A DNA stretch of 64,000 bases from Rhynchonema sp. JSB1_4 (GCA_030248065.1 JASAMV010009212.1:1-64000), one strand, 5' to 3'; numbered from the stretch's first letter, positions 51,001 to 62,691 are shown. Made by a program: numbers and translations. Notes: generated by a model not told the origin, from the sequence alone.

Positions 51001-52477
51001 TAAACATCGGCAAATCAACCTACACGTATGACTAATTTAATGCCATGCGGAAATGTTTCAACAGGCACCTATACAATCATGCCAGTATTGGTCGCACAAT
51101 GGCTATATAAGAGTTCATCAAAATCAATCCTGATTTTCACGTTCAGTCACTCTTAACTACTGTGCCATTTGTAATTCTCACAAAACATTTTCAGCTGAAA
51201 ATAATCTAGCAGATCATGATCAACCACGTTGCCGCAGGTCTGAAGCATTCTCTTTACTACGTGTTTTGTGTGCGATCACGCAACGCAACGTCATTGCCCC
51301 GTCACTTTCCCGCTTTACGATTCAGGAAAAAAATTTGACCAATTCTTATAAAGTCATTGTGCGACCAATACCACTCATCAACCCACCATCTGTTCTGGAC
51401 TGTTGACAATATGGACTGATCCCACCCGACATTTGTCGTTTGACGAGGACGAGGATTAATGCATAATTTCTAGTTCTGTTAACATGTCCTGTGATCTGTC
51501 CTGATGTCCGTGATCTTTCTCTCTCCTTTGCGCTTTTTGTAGCTTTTATTTGCTGTGGTTTTGTTATAACCACTGTTGTAACTATTTTCATTTCCGTAAT
51601 TGTCCCACCCGGTCTTGTAACTTTGCTTCTATCACTAATTTACGTGCATGGTTTTATGCGTCACTGAGAGCAATAAACCAACCAAACCAATACCACTCGT
51701 TGATTCGACCAGAAACTTGCGCCAAAACACCGAACAACAAACCAAGAAGCACTTGAGTGCAGTTTCAATCATACCTGATCGCCAACACCGACCCCTTTGA
51801 GTGTGGCCTCCGTGGCGAGTGCGGCAGTCAAACTGCTGACAAATGCCTGCAACGTGTCCCATAGCTGGTATTCAATGTAATCATCAGTGACTGACGATGG
51901 GAAACCGGCCGGCAGAAACACGTCCCTGAAAAATCCGGGTGCTTCGTCGCAGCACGTTGGTGAGGGTTACTCATACTCATAAAAGAGGGTTACCTCCTTC
52001 TTGTGACCTAACTTCGTACCTTCACCCGCTTCCACACAGTGCACATTTTTAAACGACTGAGTAGCGGTTTTATGTTGTTGAACCTCTTGCATTGCAAATT
52101 TTCTTCAGACCAAAAATTACCGTTGCCATAAATGCATGCTGCCAACAGAAATAAATTACTGCGGCAGGAAAAAATGAATCTTGAAACCAGCAAAAGCAAA
52201 AAATGTTGGATATTCCACGTAAACTGGTTCAGTAGAAACGATACACAGCGCTCTTGACGGTGAAAACAGTAAAACGAAAGTCATAAAACAACCAAAATCA
52301 TTGAATAATTTAATGCGACCTGAACGCGTGTTTCGCCCTCCACGCCCACGACTCAGTGGCGGTACGTTGGGTGTCCCGTACTTTGACCAACCGCCCATCG
52401 TGACTCTGGTAGTATGAACTGGCCGAGTCGGCATCTTGTCCGTGACATTGCGTGAACAATGCAGTCGGTGCGTGCAT
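48073..52477 (-). CDS. RUSF1: RUS family member 1 (DUF647, C16orf58 homologue)
   Basis: Nine exons: 52477-52320, 51925-51775, 50739-50558, 50191-50092, 50021-49913, 49756-49630, 48678-48482, 48397-48289, 48220-48073. All joins keep phase, giving 426 residues (human 468). Motifs: FLPAGFPSSVTDDYIEYQLW, LATEATLKGVGVGDQ, CKKWRLFADILNDVSFLIDL, MVGVAGGATRAALTQHQ, ADVSAKDGSQETLVNL, SMHLYANYRAVCALRMKSLN and a C-terminal GWNTDQLLLDADEW. Several hydrophobic segments suggest a membrane protein. The plant relatives act in root UV-B sensing and auxin transport; the animal role is not established. The ATG at 52477 has an in-frame TGA just upstream, so the start is firm unless a 5' exon exists. The intron 48288-48221 is 68 nt. 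Confidence 0.92.
48944..49086. repeat. Near-perfect palindromic MITE
   Basis: Two arms of about 58 nt (starting TTTTCTTTGGGCCACAGTTT and ending AAACTGTGGCCCAAAGAAAA) are separated by about 20 nt, in a RUSF1 intron. The arm tips towards the centre read TTTTACGCTGGTCRAAATTA, a motif scattered elsewhere in the window. Confidence 0.85.
50757..50880. mobile_element. CAGTCTACCC-type MITE in RUSF1 intron
   Basis: ACGGTCAACCCTCTCTATGG at the left and CTATGAAGAGGGTAGATCGT at the right are inverted. The left end lies just upstream of exon 50739-50558 on the minus strand. Confidence 0.5.
51088..51373. mobile_element. Intact TGGTCGCACAAT MITE
   Basis: ATTGGTCGCACAATGGCTAT at the left, with the inverted CATTGTGCGACCAAT at the right, flanked by TA. 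This 286-bp copy in a RUSF1 intron shows the uninterrupted structure against which the nested copies can be read. Confidence 0.85.
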
Positions 52478-52757
52478 CGCTGCTCAAACGTTGGCACAAC
52501 ACACAATTAGCACGAAAGGAAGAAATACAGATATTCGTTAGGGTACTGAACGGCACAGCAACCACGAAACATGCAGAAGAAAGCAGTGCACCACAAGTTC
52601 GTCATCTTTATCGATCAATAATTTACACAGATACGCCATTACGAAGATCGCTATTCGTTACTGACAGATATTTGGTCAAACAAACACGAATCATTGCACA
52701 CAATGTTATAGAAACACAATAAATCGGAGCGAGAAATCACATCAGAGTTGAGCATTA
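52478..52757. promoter_or_regulatory. Short RMI1-RUSF1 spacer (possible operon spacer or promoter)
   Basis: Only 280 nt separate the RMI1 stop from the RUSF1 ATG, both on the minus strand. No AATAAA was found in sense orientation. A pyrimidine-rich GCTGTGCCGTTCAG lies about 60 nt before the ATG and could be a splice or trans-splice acceptor. This is an inference from spacing only. Confidence 0.35.
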
Positions 52758-55700
52758 TCAGAACATTTTCGGTTCACGGTATCCATGCAAGGGCGTGGTG
52801 TCAGCGCGTCTCAACATCAACACCCTTGGTTGGTTGGGACTGGCCAGATCGAACATTTCAATGTCGAACAACAGATTCGGTCGCATCAACAACTCGCCAA
52901 ACCAAACCACCGCCTTCTGACCACGTGTGATCGACACACGATCTTGGCATTGACGCACTGTCTGCAATGCGTGAACACCAAATGATTGGGGCCAAACTTG
53001 ACGATCGGATTCATGTTGCATTGATTGGCTTTAGTTCGAGCGCTGCCACAGGTCTCGACCACCATATGACTCGTTTCCAGACAAGAAACATGAAAAGCTC
53101 AAATGCCAGGCGCCAGTAAAATCTCAAATAATATTGTTTGTACAAGAAATGACAATCTGTCCAATCAATATCTGACCAGCAAGTTTGGTACCATTCTAGG
53201 TGTCTGCTTGGCTGGCATTTACACTGACGATGACCTGGTGCGCCGATCGCCCATGCGTAACCAGAAACATATGATCGCACAACTTGCGTCAATCTGAATA
53301 ACAACCTACCTGAGCTTGAGCAGCAGTGATTCCAATGAGTCGTGTGATCAATTCGTCCGACAGTTCACACTCCAACTCAAGGCTGTCGGTCGCGTCCGTC
53401 AGCAGCAGCGACAGGGACCTGCGAGGTGGGTCAAAGGGCTTCTTTTTTGCCAGAGGCGTTCGCACTGACGAGCCCTGGCGCCTCGGTCTGTCTGCGAAAG
53501 CAGGGCGAAACAGACCAACATTACTCCACTCAGTACATTCTTTTGAACGCACATGGCATTTTGAATAAATTTGAAATGTTCAATTACGTAATCACTGAGA
53601 ATCAGAAATGTTTCGCGGAACGGATGACCAGATGATTGCTAGCAAGTAAAGGCAAACTACGCCAACAAGAGCCGATTTAGAAGGTGGTGTATATCCAAAA
53701 CGAATAGAAAGAGAAAATCTTCAACGTGTAACATTTCCCAGATCAGCAGCCACGTCAGAATGTTTCACTGTTCTTCCAGCTGCGAAATCGAGCTCATGTT
53801 GGTGTAGTTTGCCTATAACTACTCCGGTATTGTTCAGATTAGAATTAATGCTAAGATGAAAAAATCCCAGCCATGACGATTGAATCTCATATTGTAAAAA
53901 TTAATCAACAGCATACCGTAGATAAAAAAATGGTGGACACATTGCTGGCCACAAATATACTAGCGTAGAGTACCGTTGTTTATTTTTCATTGAAAAAAGT
54001 TATTATTCCTAATAAACGTTCATTTTCAAATATTTTCCAGTACTCAAGGAAGACCGGTCAAAAAGTAAGGTGCTTGAGGTGCAAAATATGTGCACATGAC
54101 GCAAAAGTAGGGTTACGACGCAAAAGCAGGGTTACACACCAACAACTTCGATGAGAACAACCAGCCCAAAATTGACTCGAATCGAAAAACTCATGGATTT
54201 GCATTACAATTTTTTGGGAAAATTAAAACAAAAACACCGATAGGGAACGCCCTGGAAACTATACAGTATTAGGCGGGCGTTAAAAAACGGTTTTTTTTGT
54301 TTTTTTTTGGTGAAAAAGCGGTATTGTTCGACGGCCGATATGCTGGAGAACAAAACACTCTGTGACTGATGAACAGAGCCTGATACTATTAGACCACTAA
54401 ATACCGTTACCAACCATCTGTCACCCATATTATTGCTCAACGAGCGTGTCACTCGCTTCACACGTGCTCCAGCGACTGTGCGCACACACGAATACGCCAG
54501 CAAAGCACGACAGTTGGTGAACTCGTGCAAGGTGGTCGTGCGGATGGATGGCTTGCATTTGGGTGCACTGCTTGATCGGGGGCCTGCAGCAACCAGATCA
54601 TGTTTCACTTTTTCACAAGCGTAAGCAACGAACTTGATGATTGATTCAGTCCTGGTCATGAGACTGCATTTTTTAAGGCTTTCTGACAGCACTGATTACG
54701 ACCAGCACAGATGTTTATCAAAGTGCGTTGAACTTCGAAACGACATTAGTGAGTGAACCGCAAATCTTTTTAATGCAACCGTGATGGCTGGCGACCGTGA
54801 CGTGACCAAGACCCGACGGATTAATTGATACTGAAAGCGTTCCCAGAAAAGCGCAACAAAACTCAGCCAATCCACAAAGCGGTCTATTTACCAACGGAAG
54901 ACGATGTGACGGCCATACGCAGTGATGTTTCAGGTATTGCTGGCACTGCACTCTTTGGTGGCCGATCGTTACTATTCGCAGATGATATTGATGTTGAAGT
55001 GTTCGCATTTGTCTCGGTCCGCACCTGTAAGAAATTTGTTAAAACATGAAGTGCTCCATAGCCCACAGAAAACCACTGACACCAACAACTGGCTGATCCC
55101 TGCGTTCAATTGACCGCGTCTCCAAGCTCGCAGCCGCCCTTTCGTCAGGCTTGTGACTGTGAGCACCAGAAGGTTCGGGCCAGAATCTTGTGTCGATGTC
55201 CATGCCGTTGTCGTCAGGTGACAGACGTGACAAGGCACTGTCTTTGGTGGAGGTGGCACTGATAGTGCTCGATGCCAGGTACTGACGTTGTATTGAATCG
55301 GTGTCCATCGGTATTGGATGAGTAATTGTTGTCGAGGTAGGGGGTATTGCTTGTGCGGCTGGGTTATCGATTGTGACTGCAGATTTGTGTGCTGGTTTGA
55401 TCCGTTGGAAAGCGCTCGCTGGTTGACGCTTGGGTTCCTGTAATTGGAGTTTGGTTCGAAACGATCACACGAACATAAAAAACGCGATGTCAACCCACCT
55501 CAACTGTCAGAACGCAGCTCCATGGATCAGATGCTCTGTTGTTAGTGGTTGACTGTTGTTGACGTGATTGTTGGTCAAGCAATACCGGTCTGGTGTTTCC
55601 GAGTGGTCGCGTTTTCGCAGACACACTGTTGTCGTTAGTGATGGCAGTATGTGTTGTTGAGACTGGAGCTCGGGAAATCTGAGCGTTTTGGATGACGCGA

Positions 55701-58700
55701 TTCGGTGACAGGGCGGTGGTGGTGGTGGCCGTCGACTGTTGTTGTGGCTGAAGAAGGCGTCAATGTGCTATCAATCATGGCTTCAGCTTGGGAGCAAAAG
55801 CGGGGCTGCAGGCTTGCACACTGCTGATTGTTGTGATACCTGAATTCGTCTGAGCGCCGGCTGTGAGTTCGCAGCATTTCCTGCACCACCATCATTCCGT
55901 TGCGTCGTTGCAGCAACACCAGAATCAGACGGTAATTTTCTGCGAAATGGAAATAATTTTTGACCAAAGTTATCAAAAAAGATATCGTTCAAAAACAGAA
56001 AAAGACAGTCTGACTAAACTCACAATGACTTGGCGAACAAACACAAAGGATTGTAGGCTTCGATCAATTTCTGCACGCCACCTCCCAACACCACACAATT
56101 GGACGCGTTCAAGTAGAGGACTGAACCGCGTGCTTTGATGTCTCCATGGAGCAGAATCTGGAAGACCGAAAGTTGGTTTGGGCAAACAATCTTCAGTTCG
56201 GGTTCGGGATAGTAACAATTGCCCGCAAATATGTACGGCACCGAAACCAACAAAACTCACTATTGGTTCTGAAGTGGGACTCATTTCATTTGAAGGCAGA
56301 GCTGACGTTTAACAATAAATAGCCTGAATTTCTAATTCTGATGAGTAATATCAAATAACAGGGGATATCTTTGTTACGTGGAGATCACTTCAATGTCTCA
56401 GTCAACATAAATTTACCTTGGTTCCAGGCAATAATCGATCACTAAAATGTCCAATAGATGAATGCTCAAATGGTTTGTACGTATTTATTCCATCCGTTAG
56501 CTGCATGTACAACAGTCGTTTTGGCTTGGGTTCCCACTGAACAGAGAGAAATCTGTTGTGCTTTTTGGAGTGATGTTATCCTGTTTGGTAAAAAATTGCA
56601 ATTTGGTAAAAATCACCCGCCAACCGGTTTTGGTGCATTTTCATCCGTATCGGCAACGGCGGTGTTCTCCAATTCGGTCCGACAGATTCGTCGATATTGA
56701 CTGTATTTGGATGTACTTGCGTCGTAGATGAACTCGATCTGATGGAAGCTTCCATTCAATTACTCAATGGCAATGCTCGAAAAGGAATTGCACGGCCGAA
56801 ATTCCAATAGTCAAAAGAGAAGCATTTTCAAATTGATGTTTCATTTCCAAGATGGCAGGTTAGGCGCAGTGCAGTTTATACTTTTCAGAATTCTTCCGTA
56901 ATATGGGCTTCAAAAATTGAAATTTATAGTGAAAAATTTCGTTGGTGCACGTTGGACCTACAACGTCCTAACTTTGCGCATACAAAGCAGTATTCTGGGC
57001 GCAAATGGCTTTGAAAATTGTGACATCTGGAAGCACACTGCATTTTGGACTGCACCTGGTGAATTGTGAAGAACCATGGCGTAATTAGCCAGCACCCAAA
57101 ACATTTATACATAAAACAAACATCAGGGAGCGCATGGCGTCTAAAGTGCGGTTTTTCACCACCTTCCCGCAGCCAAGCCATGTGTTAAAAAAACATGTAT
57201 CATGCAGCCATTTTTAATACCCTTTTTGCCACTCCTAGGTTTTTACCGCAGCCAATTCTGAAAATAATAAACTACTGGTTGACGTAAACGTGAGCAAAAG
57301 CAACCGTACCTGAAGACAATGAGGGTCATTTTTCAAAATAACAGACGACCGTGTTGACGATGACACAAACAAAACGTTTGCATTTGCATGCTGGCAGTTC
57401 TTCGACTCTCGAATATCACTCAGCAACCATTGATTGTAGGCATACCGTACCGGTTCAACGTTCGCCTGGGAAGTTAGATGTCATTTTAGTTAACGTGTCG
57501 TTTGATGCGATAAAGGTCTGGTTTGCCTCGGCTTGCAGCTGCTATTTCTCCGGGAAAATACTTTTACTGAGAAAAACGCTTTTTTCCGATAATTTTTCCA
57601 GATATTTATTCCTGGCCAAAATTTAACAAGTGTTCATATGATGTATATGATGTGAAATTAAGCGCTGGAAACGGCGAAAACGGTTAATAATGGCAGTAAA
57701 GTGCGTCTGAACGTGACACACATAGGTAAAACACACAAAAAGCGTGTTTGCAATGATTTTAATACGCTTGCCCCCTTCCCTCCGCCCAGGGAGGTACACT
57801 TACCGCCACTCCGAAAAAATTATATTAGGGTAGATACTAGGTACACTAACCGCCTCGCCGGACCCTCCCCCACCCCTCAGTGGCCACCACCAGTGCTGTC
57901 TCTACTTCTGAGGGGGTGATACTGTACCTTGGCTTGGAGCCCGAAAAGGGGAGATGCCGGGTACTGTACCCATGATTTGAGGGGTTGGGGAAATATTTTA
58001 GGGGAGATGCTTACCATAAGTCTTGCAGGAATTCAATTTTTATGTGTTAAAATGTGCATAAATCGCGCGCAGCGCGCAAACTTTTGCACTTTGATTGATT
58101 TTGGCAGATTTTTAGCCGTTTTGGAGCAAAACATTTGCAAGGGTATATTTGGGGTGAAATTTTGAAAAATTGGGGGAGATACCGTACCAGAGCGGGGGAA
58201 ATACTGTACCTGAGCGCGGGGGGCCAACCAGTGTAGTACTTGCCCAGGGTGTTGACGATAGATAGATGACCCAAGTCCAAAATCTGGGGGGGGGGGGGTC
58301 GACCCAAACTTGTTGACGATAGATAGATGGTGGGGGGTCGCCAAAAATCATGCTATAGTATGGTGTACTAAGTAGATAATAATCTAATGTACTTTGATGT
58401 ACAAAATCCGCGCATAGTGCGCGATTATTTGCCTATCTGGGGTAAAAAATACCGATTTTGAGCTATTTTGAGTCAAAAATGACAATTTTGGGTTCGAAAT
58501 GTGTTGACGATAGATAGATTGTTCCCAAAATTTGTTGACGATAGATAGATGAGTTTGGGGGGACCCCCCCACCCCCCCCCCCAAAGTACTACCCTTGGGC
58601 TGGGGCCAACCGAGTGAAGGGGGAGATAGTGTACCCTGTACAATGCACCCAGTGTAGTTCTTGGTCCGGAGGGAGTAGTGTATAGGCATGGGCACAATAC

Positions 58701-60964
58701 CCAATACCCATACCCAATACCACCCAATACCCAATACCTGGTATTGGGTGTGGTATTGGGTACCCAATACTGACCCAATACCTGGTATTGGTATTGGGCA
58801 GTGTAGTGGCTGGGGGGGATGGGGGGGATTCCCCCCTAAGGAGTAGGTACCTTGCAACCACCCCTTGGAGGGATGGGGGGGAAGGGTAGGTACCTTGCAA
58901 CCACCCCGGAGGGTACCTTGCAACCATCAATTTATGGTTTTTATAGGCAAAAATGAGTATTTTTCGACCTCAAAACCCCAAAAATCTCGCGCTCCGCGCG
59001 CAAACCTCCATATAATAGGTATTTTAGGGAAATTTTCGGCCAAAATGCAAAAAAGTACCAATTTTTCGGCCAAATTTGCAGTATAATGCATGCAAAAAAC
59101 ACCCTTTTTTCGGACCTCAGGGGTACCTTGCAACCTCCCGGAGGCTGGGTAGGGGGTACCTTGCAACCATCTGGATCCATCCCCCCCAAGGGTACCTTGC
59201 AACCATTTGCCTGCCACTACACTGGTATTGGGTATTGGGTGGCGCGCTTGGTATTGGGTATTGGGTGGGTGCGATTCCACTTAGGCAATACCAAAATGAC
59301 CCATAATTTGTCTAACTTTTTCTAATTTTTCCCTTAATTGATGGTTTCTGATCAGAAATTCTTTCGAGTCACTCGAATCGAGTGTCTGTACCAGACAGCT
59401 GAACTTGCTTCTCAAATGATAGAAAAGCACTTTCATCATCATTTTAAACGACCAAAAAGTCAAATTTTTTCCTGATAATCTTCAACTTTGGTATTGGGTC
59501 AGGTATTGGGTATTGGGTGCCACGCCTCTGGTATTGGGTATTGGGTGGGTCTGCTCAGCTGGTAATGGGTATTGGGTCAGAGGCCAGGTATTGGGTATTG
59601 GGTGGGCGGTGGGCCTAAAAATCGGTATTGTGCCCATGCCTAGAAGTGTATTAAGGGTTGATAGTGGTGCACAGGTACATTTCACGTTTGTTGCTCGTTC
59701 CAGAGCACATAATGCGCCTCTTATTGACGAATAGACACGAATAAATGCGATTACAAGCGAAGGGGGTGTTTCTGGGAACAATTATTCAGATTCGGGTCAG
59801 TGAATTAATAGAGGCCCCCCGGAATAGAGCACCCCCCCCCGCAGTGCTGTGGGGGTGGGGGGGGGGGGGTGGGGGGGTCCCCCCCCAATGGTACCCTACC
59901 CGCCCCGGCCTGGTACGCTACCCCCCCTACCCGCCCCGCTCTGGTACCCTACCCCCCTACCCGCCCCGCCCTGGTACCCTACCCGCCCCGATTTTTACCC
60001 CCAAAATGCCCATTTTTCGGTCAAAAATGCCCAAATTTCGACCGAAAACCCTAAAAAGTGCAAAAAATTTCGCGCTGCGCGCGATATATGTACTTTTTAG
60101 TACATAAAAACAGGCACGCGAAAAAACTTGTGTTGTACCCTACCCGCCCCGAAAAATCTTCCCCCCCCCCCCCCCCCAAACCGGATTTCCCCCCCCCCCC
60201 AAGATCCCAGGTACAGTGTTGGAGGTGGGGGGGGTTTGGGGGGTGGGGGGTAGCCCCTCCCCAGTACAGTAGGTATCCCCCCCTCGCCTGGTACAGTAGG
60301 TATCCCCCCGATGTTTGGCACGGTACAGTAGGTAGCCCCCCCGATTTTCACCCCGGTACAGTAGGTATCCCCCCCGATTTTGCCTCAAAAGTGCCATTTT
60401 TTATCAAAATGACCAAAATTAGTGTTAAATCAGTGGTTTTTACCTCAAATTACCCCAAATTCGCGCGCTACGCGCGTAAATACTACGTTTTCACACGATT
60501 CCACACATAATAAACACATTAAAAATTTTTACCCCAAAACCGAACCCCCCCCCCAAACCCCCCCCTAGGTACATAACCCCCCCCAGGCCATCGGCTCCGG
60601 TACAGTAGGTATCCCCCCCTCGCCGAGCGCGGTACAGTAGGTATCCCCCCCTCCAGTGTACCTCCCACACTGCCCAGGTACACTACCCCCCTACCCGCCC
60701 CGATTTTTTCCACCTATGTACCCTACCCGCCCCGCAAAAGTAGCCACAGCACTGCCCCCCCGTAATAGAGCCCCGCAAAATGGGGTCAGTAGTGAATTAA
60801 TACAGCCCCCCCTTCTATTTAGGTTTTACGGTAAATTTTTTAAGTTTCATTTCAATGCTGCAAACCGATTTTGATGCTCTCAGTTGCAGGACACTGCCAA
60901 GCCATGTCGAATTGACGAAAATGTGCCGTTGTTGCAGCCGGTTTTGCACGATTTCTGCATCCAT
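52758..60964 (-). CDS. RMI1: RecQ-mediated genome instability protein 1 (RMI1)
   Basis: Eleven exons: 60964-60866, 57465-57310, 56738-56625, 56536-56417, 56157-56024, 55939-55840, 55747-55499, 55437-55083, 54583-54415, 53418-53310, 52961-52758. All joins keep phase, giving 602 residues (human 625). RMI1 is the OB-fold scaffold of the BLM-TOP3A-RMI complex that dissolves double Holliday junctions. The N-terminal helical part reads HIFVNSTWLGSVLQ and YNQWLLSDIRE. The first OB fold reads RLLYMQLTDGINTYKPF, LLPGTKILLHGDIKARGS and NCVVLGGGVQKLIEAY. A disordered Q/T/S-rich middle (exons 55939-55083) follows. The C-terminal OB fold reads RVKRVTRSLSNNMGDRW, then LLLTDATDSLELECELSDEL and ITRLIGITAAQAQ. 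The first intron (3.4 kb) is a minisatellite block. The second OB fold suggests an RMI2-binding role as in vertebrates. Confidence 0.9.
53649..53816. mobile_element. GGCAAACTACACCAACA MITE, copy 4
   Basis: Same element in inverted internal orientation (AGCAGCCACGTCAGAATG), inside an RMI1 intron and flanked by TA. Confidence 0.8.
57780..60790. repeat. Minisatellite block with CGCGC-hairpin cores in RMI1 intron 1
   Basis: Successive tandem arrays have units such as GGGGGAGATACYGTACC (57900-58215), TTGACGATAGATAGAT (58251-58330 and 58501-58552), CAATACCCAATACC (58683-58800, inverted at 59220-59275 and 59488-59640), GGTACCTTGCAACCA (58845-58925, 59128-59205), GGTACCCTACCCGCCCC (59888-59995) and GGTACAGTAGGTATCCCCCC (60280-60375, 60600-60650). 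Between them lie five A/T-rich cores, each with a CGCGC-NNN-GCGCG palindrome. No coding potential is supported. Long open frames here are products of repeat composition. Confidence 0.75.
58683..59642. mobile_element. TIR element with CAATACCC minisatellite ends
   Basis: TAGGCATGGGCACAATACC at the left and its inverse GGTATTGTGCCCATGCCTA at the right enclose CAATACCC/GGGTATTG arrays, a GGTACCTTGCAACC array and one CGCGC core. The matching ends suggest it moved as one unit. Confidence 0.6.
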
Positions 60965-61702
60965 TTTGCGTCTGTGGTTGGTGGCTCGCGGCTGGTGGGT
61001 GACTAAGGCAGTGTCCAATTCTACCTGCAATAATAAATGATTAAAAAGGTGATCGTGGATGTTAGATTTTTTGATGGCGGGTTTGAATGCGGTCGATCCG
61101 CAGGAGAAACCAGCGCAAGGAGAGGGAAGGAGAGCGCTATCAGCAATGCGGTAGGTTCCAGTACCTACATATATGAGGTTCCAGTACCTGTGCTGACAGT
61201 GTTGAAGCTGCCGTGGTCAAAACAGCCATCAAAAAACCTGCCATTCACGAACGCCTCACCCAAAAAAAATAAATGACGGCAGCGATCTTTTGATCCTTAG
61301 TCTTAGTGTTGTGGCTGGGGGCCCTAAAATCAGCCAAAGTCTGGTCGCAAGAGTAGCCTTACGACATGCCCATTCCATCTTTTCACTCACGCGGAGTAGC
61401 AAGTATTTAAATTTCCCGCCGCGCGTAACCACCGGCACCGAGCACCACCAGTGTCCACCAGCGGCAACAAACCCTATGTTCAGATTTCAACCAACACCAG
61501 TTCGTTTATGCATCAATAAATCGTTAACAAAAATTTGGGGCATAATGCAGATCATCAATGTTTTTTTGTATCACCATACTCCGAAAAAAATGAATGCAGT
61601 TTTGATCATTTTGTTGTGTAATGTTTGCCTTTTTTTTGCAGGGCACATAATTTTTCACATTTGAGTTTACAGTTAGATAAAATATCGTATTTTGTTTGTT
61701 TC
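60965..61702. other. Interval between RMI1 start and the downstream end of the 61.7-62.7 kb gene
   Basis: No gene was recognised. A TTTATTATTGCAG acceptor-like site on the minus strand ends at 61025, about 60 nt before the RMI1 ATG, and may close a 5' UTR intron or be a trans-splice site. Confidence 0.4.
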
Positions 61703-62691
61703 TTATTGCCAGATGACATCAGGTATATTCTTGCAGTAGTACTCCTTGAGCGTATCATCGTCGTGACAGTGCAATATCTGGCCGTCTTCACCTTGAAAAA
61801 ATGAAAACATTAATTTCTTGCAGTTGTTTGGCTCTGGTAAGCATTGCCTCCAAAAATGCAAAATGTGTTTATGAACTTGCCTTGTATTTCAATGTATGGT
61901 TTGTCATATGGTCGGTCGGGCGGTGTGGCGTTGTTTTCGTCGACCGGTTGGGTTCGGAATGCGATGGTCGGTGGTGGCGGTCGTAGAATCGGTGACACGG
62001 CCATTTCGGGGTCTCTGGCACTTTTGCTACTTGGCGTCAGGGGCAATGCAAGCTGGAAATCGTGGTCGGGTTGAACGGGAGTGGAAATGGCTGCTGGTGC
62101 ATCGAATGTGGACTGAGATTTGACAACATTCAGACGGCCGGGCGATATTGAGTCGGCGGTGGTCGGCTCGTCCCTGGTGTGTTCGACCGACATTCGTGGC
62201 ACGATTGGGATCGGCGGCGGTGATGGGCCGACGGACGATGAGCTCGGTTTGGAACTCGAACTCGACAGGATCGCTTTGAGCTTGGCGTGGAACGACGTTG
62301 ATTTCTGGGCAGATCGACGGCTCTCCGACGATTCGTTCGTGCTCAGCTTGCTCGGCTTTGAACTCGATTTCGGCTCAATGCCCGCTGTTGCCTGCTTTTC
62401 TTTGCTGTCCGATTTATTGGGTCTTGAATTCATTTTTGTCGTCATTTTCATTTTCTGTAGCAGTCGAGTTGGTGAGGGCTTGGGTGACGGTGTGTAAACC
62501 GAATGTTTAGGTCGCTCGTCAGTGATTTTCACATGTTGTTGTGGGGATGTGGGCCGGAAGCGTTGTGGGGACGGGATCACTTCGGCTTGTTTCTGTGCGT
62601 CTCCGTGTTCTTGTTGTTGTTGTTGTTTTTCATCATCTTTCTTTTTCTCTTTCTTGTTGATGCCGGAAATGTTTTGCTTCTTACTGCTCAT
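61703..62691 (-). CDS. Unrecognised, mostly disordered protein with GC-AG intron
   Basis: Two exons, 62691-61881 and 61791-61703, join in phase 1 to give 299 residues. I do not recognise the protein. It starts MSSKKQNISGINKKEKKKDD, then a Q run, and is Ser/Pro/Lys-rich throughout (for example SSSSKPSSSSVGPSPPPIPI), which points to a disordered, perhaps phosphorylated scaffold. Only the C-terminal tail looks folded: DKPYIEIQ, then GEDGQILHCHDDDTLKEYYC and KNIPDVIW. The donor reads AAG|GCAAGT, the standard GC-AG type. The frame stays open upstream to 63045 and includes a hydrophobic stretch (LLFGTQLFLSYSCLWIIF), so an earlier start with a signal anchor cannot be excluded; the ATG at 62691 was preferred because composition changes there. 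Confidence 0.6.

Noticed and set aside
54204..54415. Extension of an RMI1 exon as an open frame to 54204
   Set aside because: The frame ends in T-rich intron sequence; the donor at 54415 gives Trp at the join and continues the conserved OB fold in the next exon.
57900..60720. Several Gly/Pro/Thr-rich open frames
   Set aside because: Products of G/C-rich minisatellites in an RMI1 intron; present in multiple frames at once.
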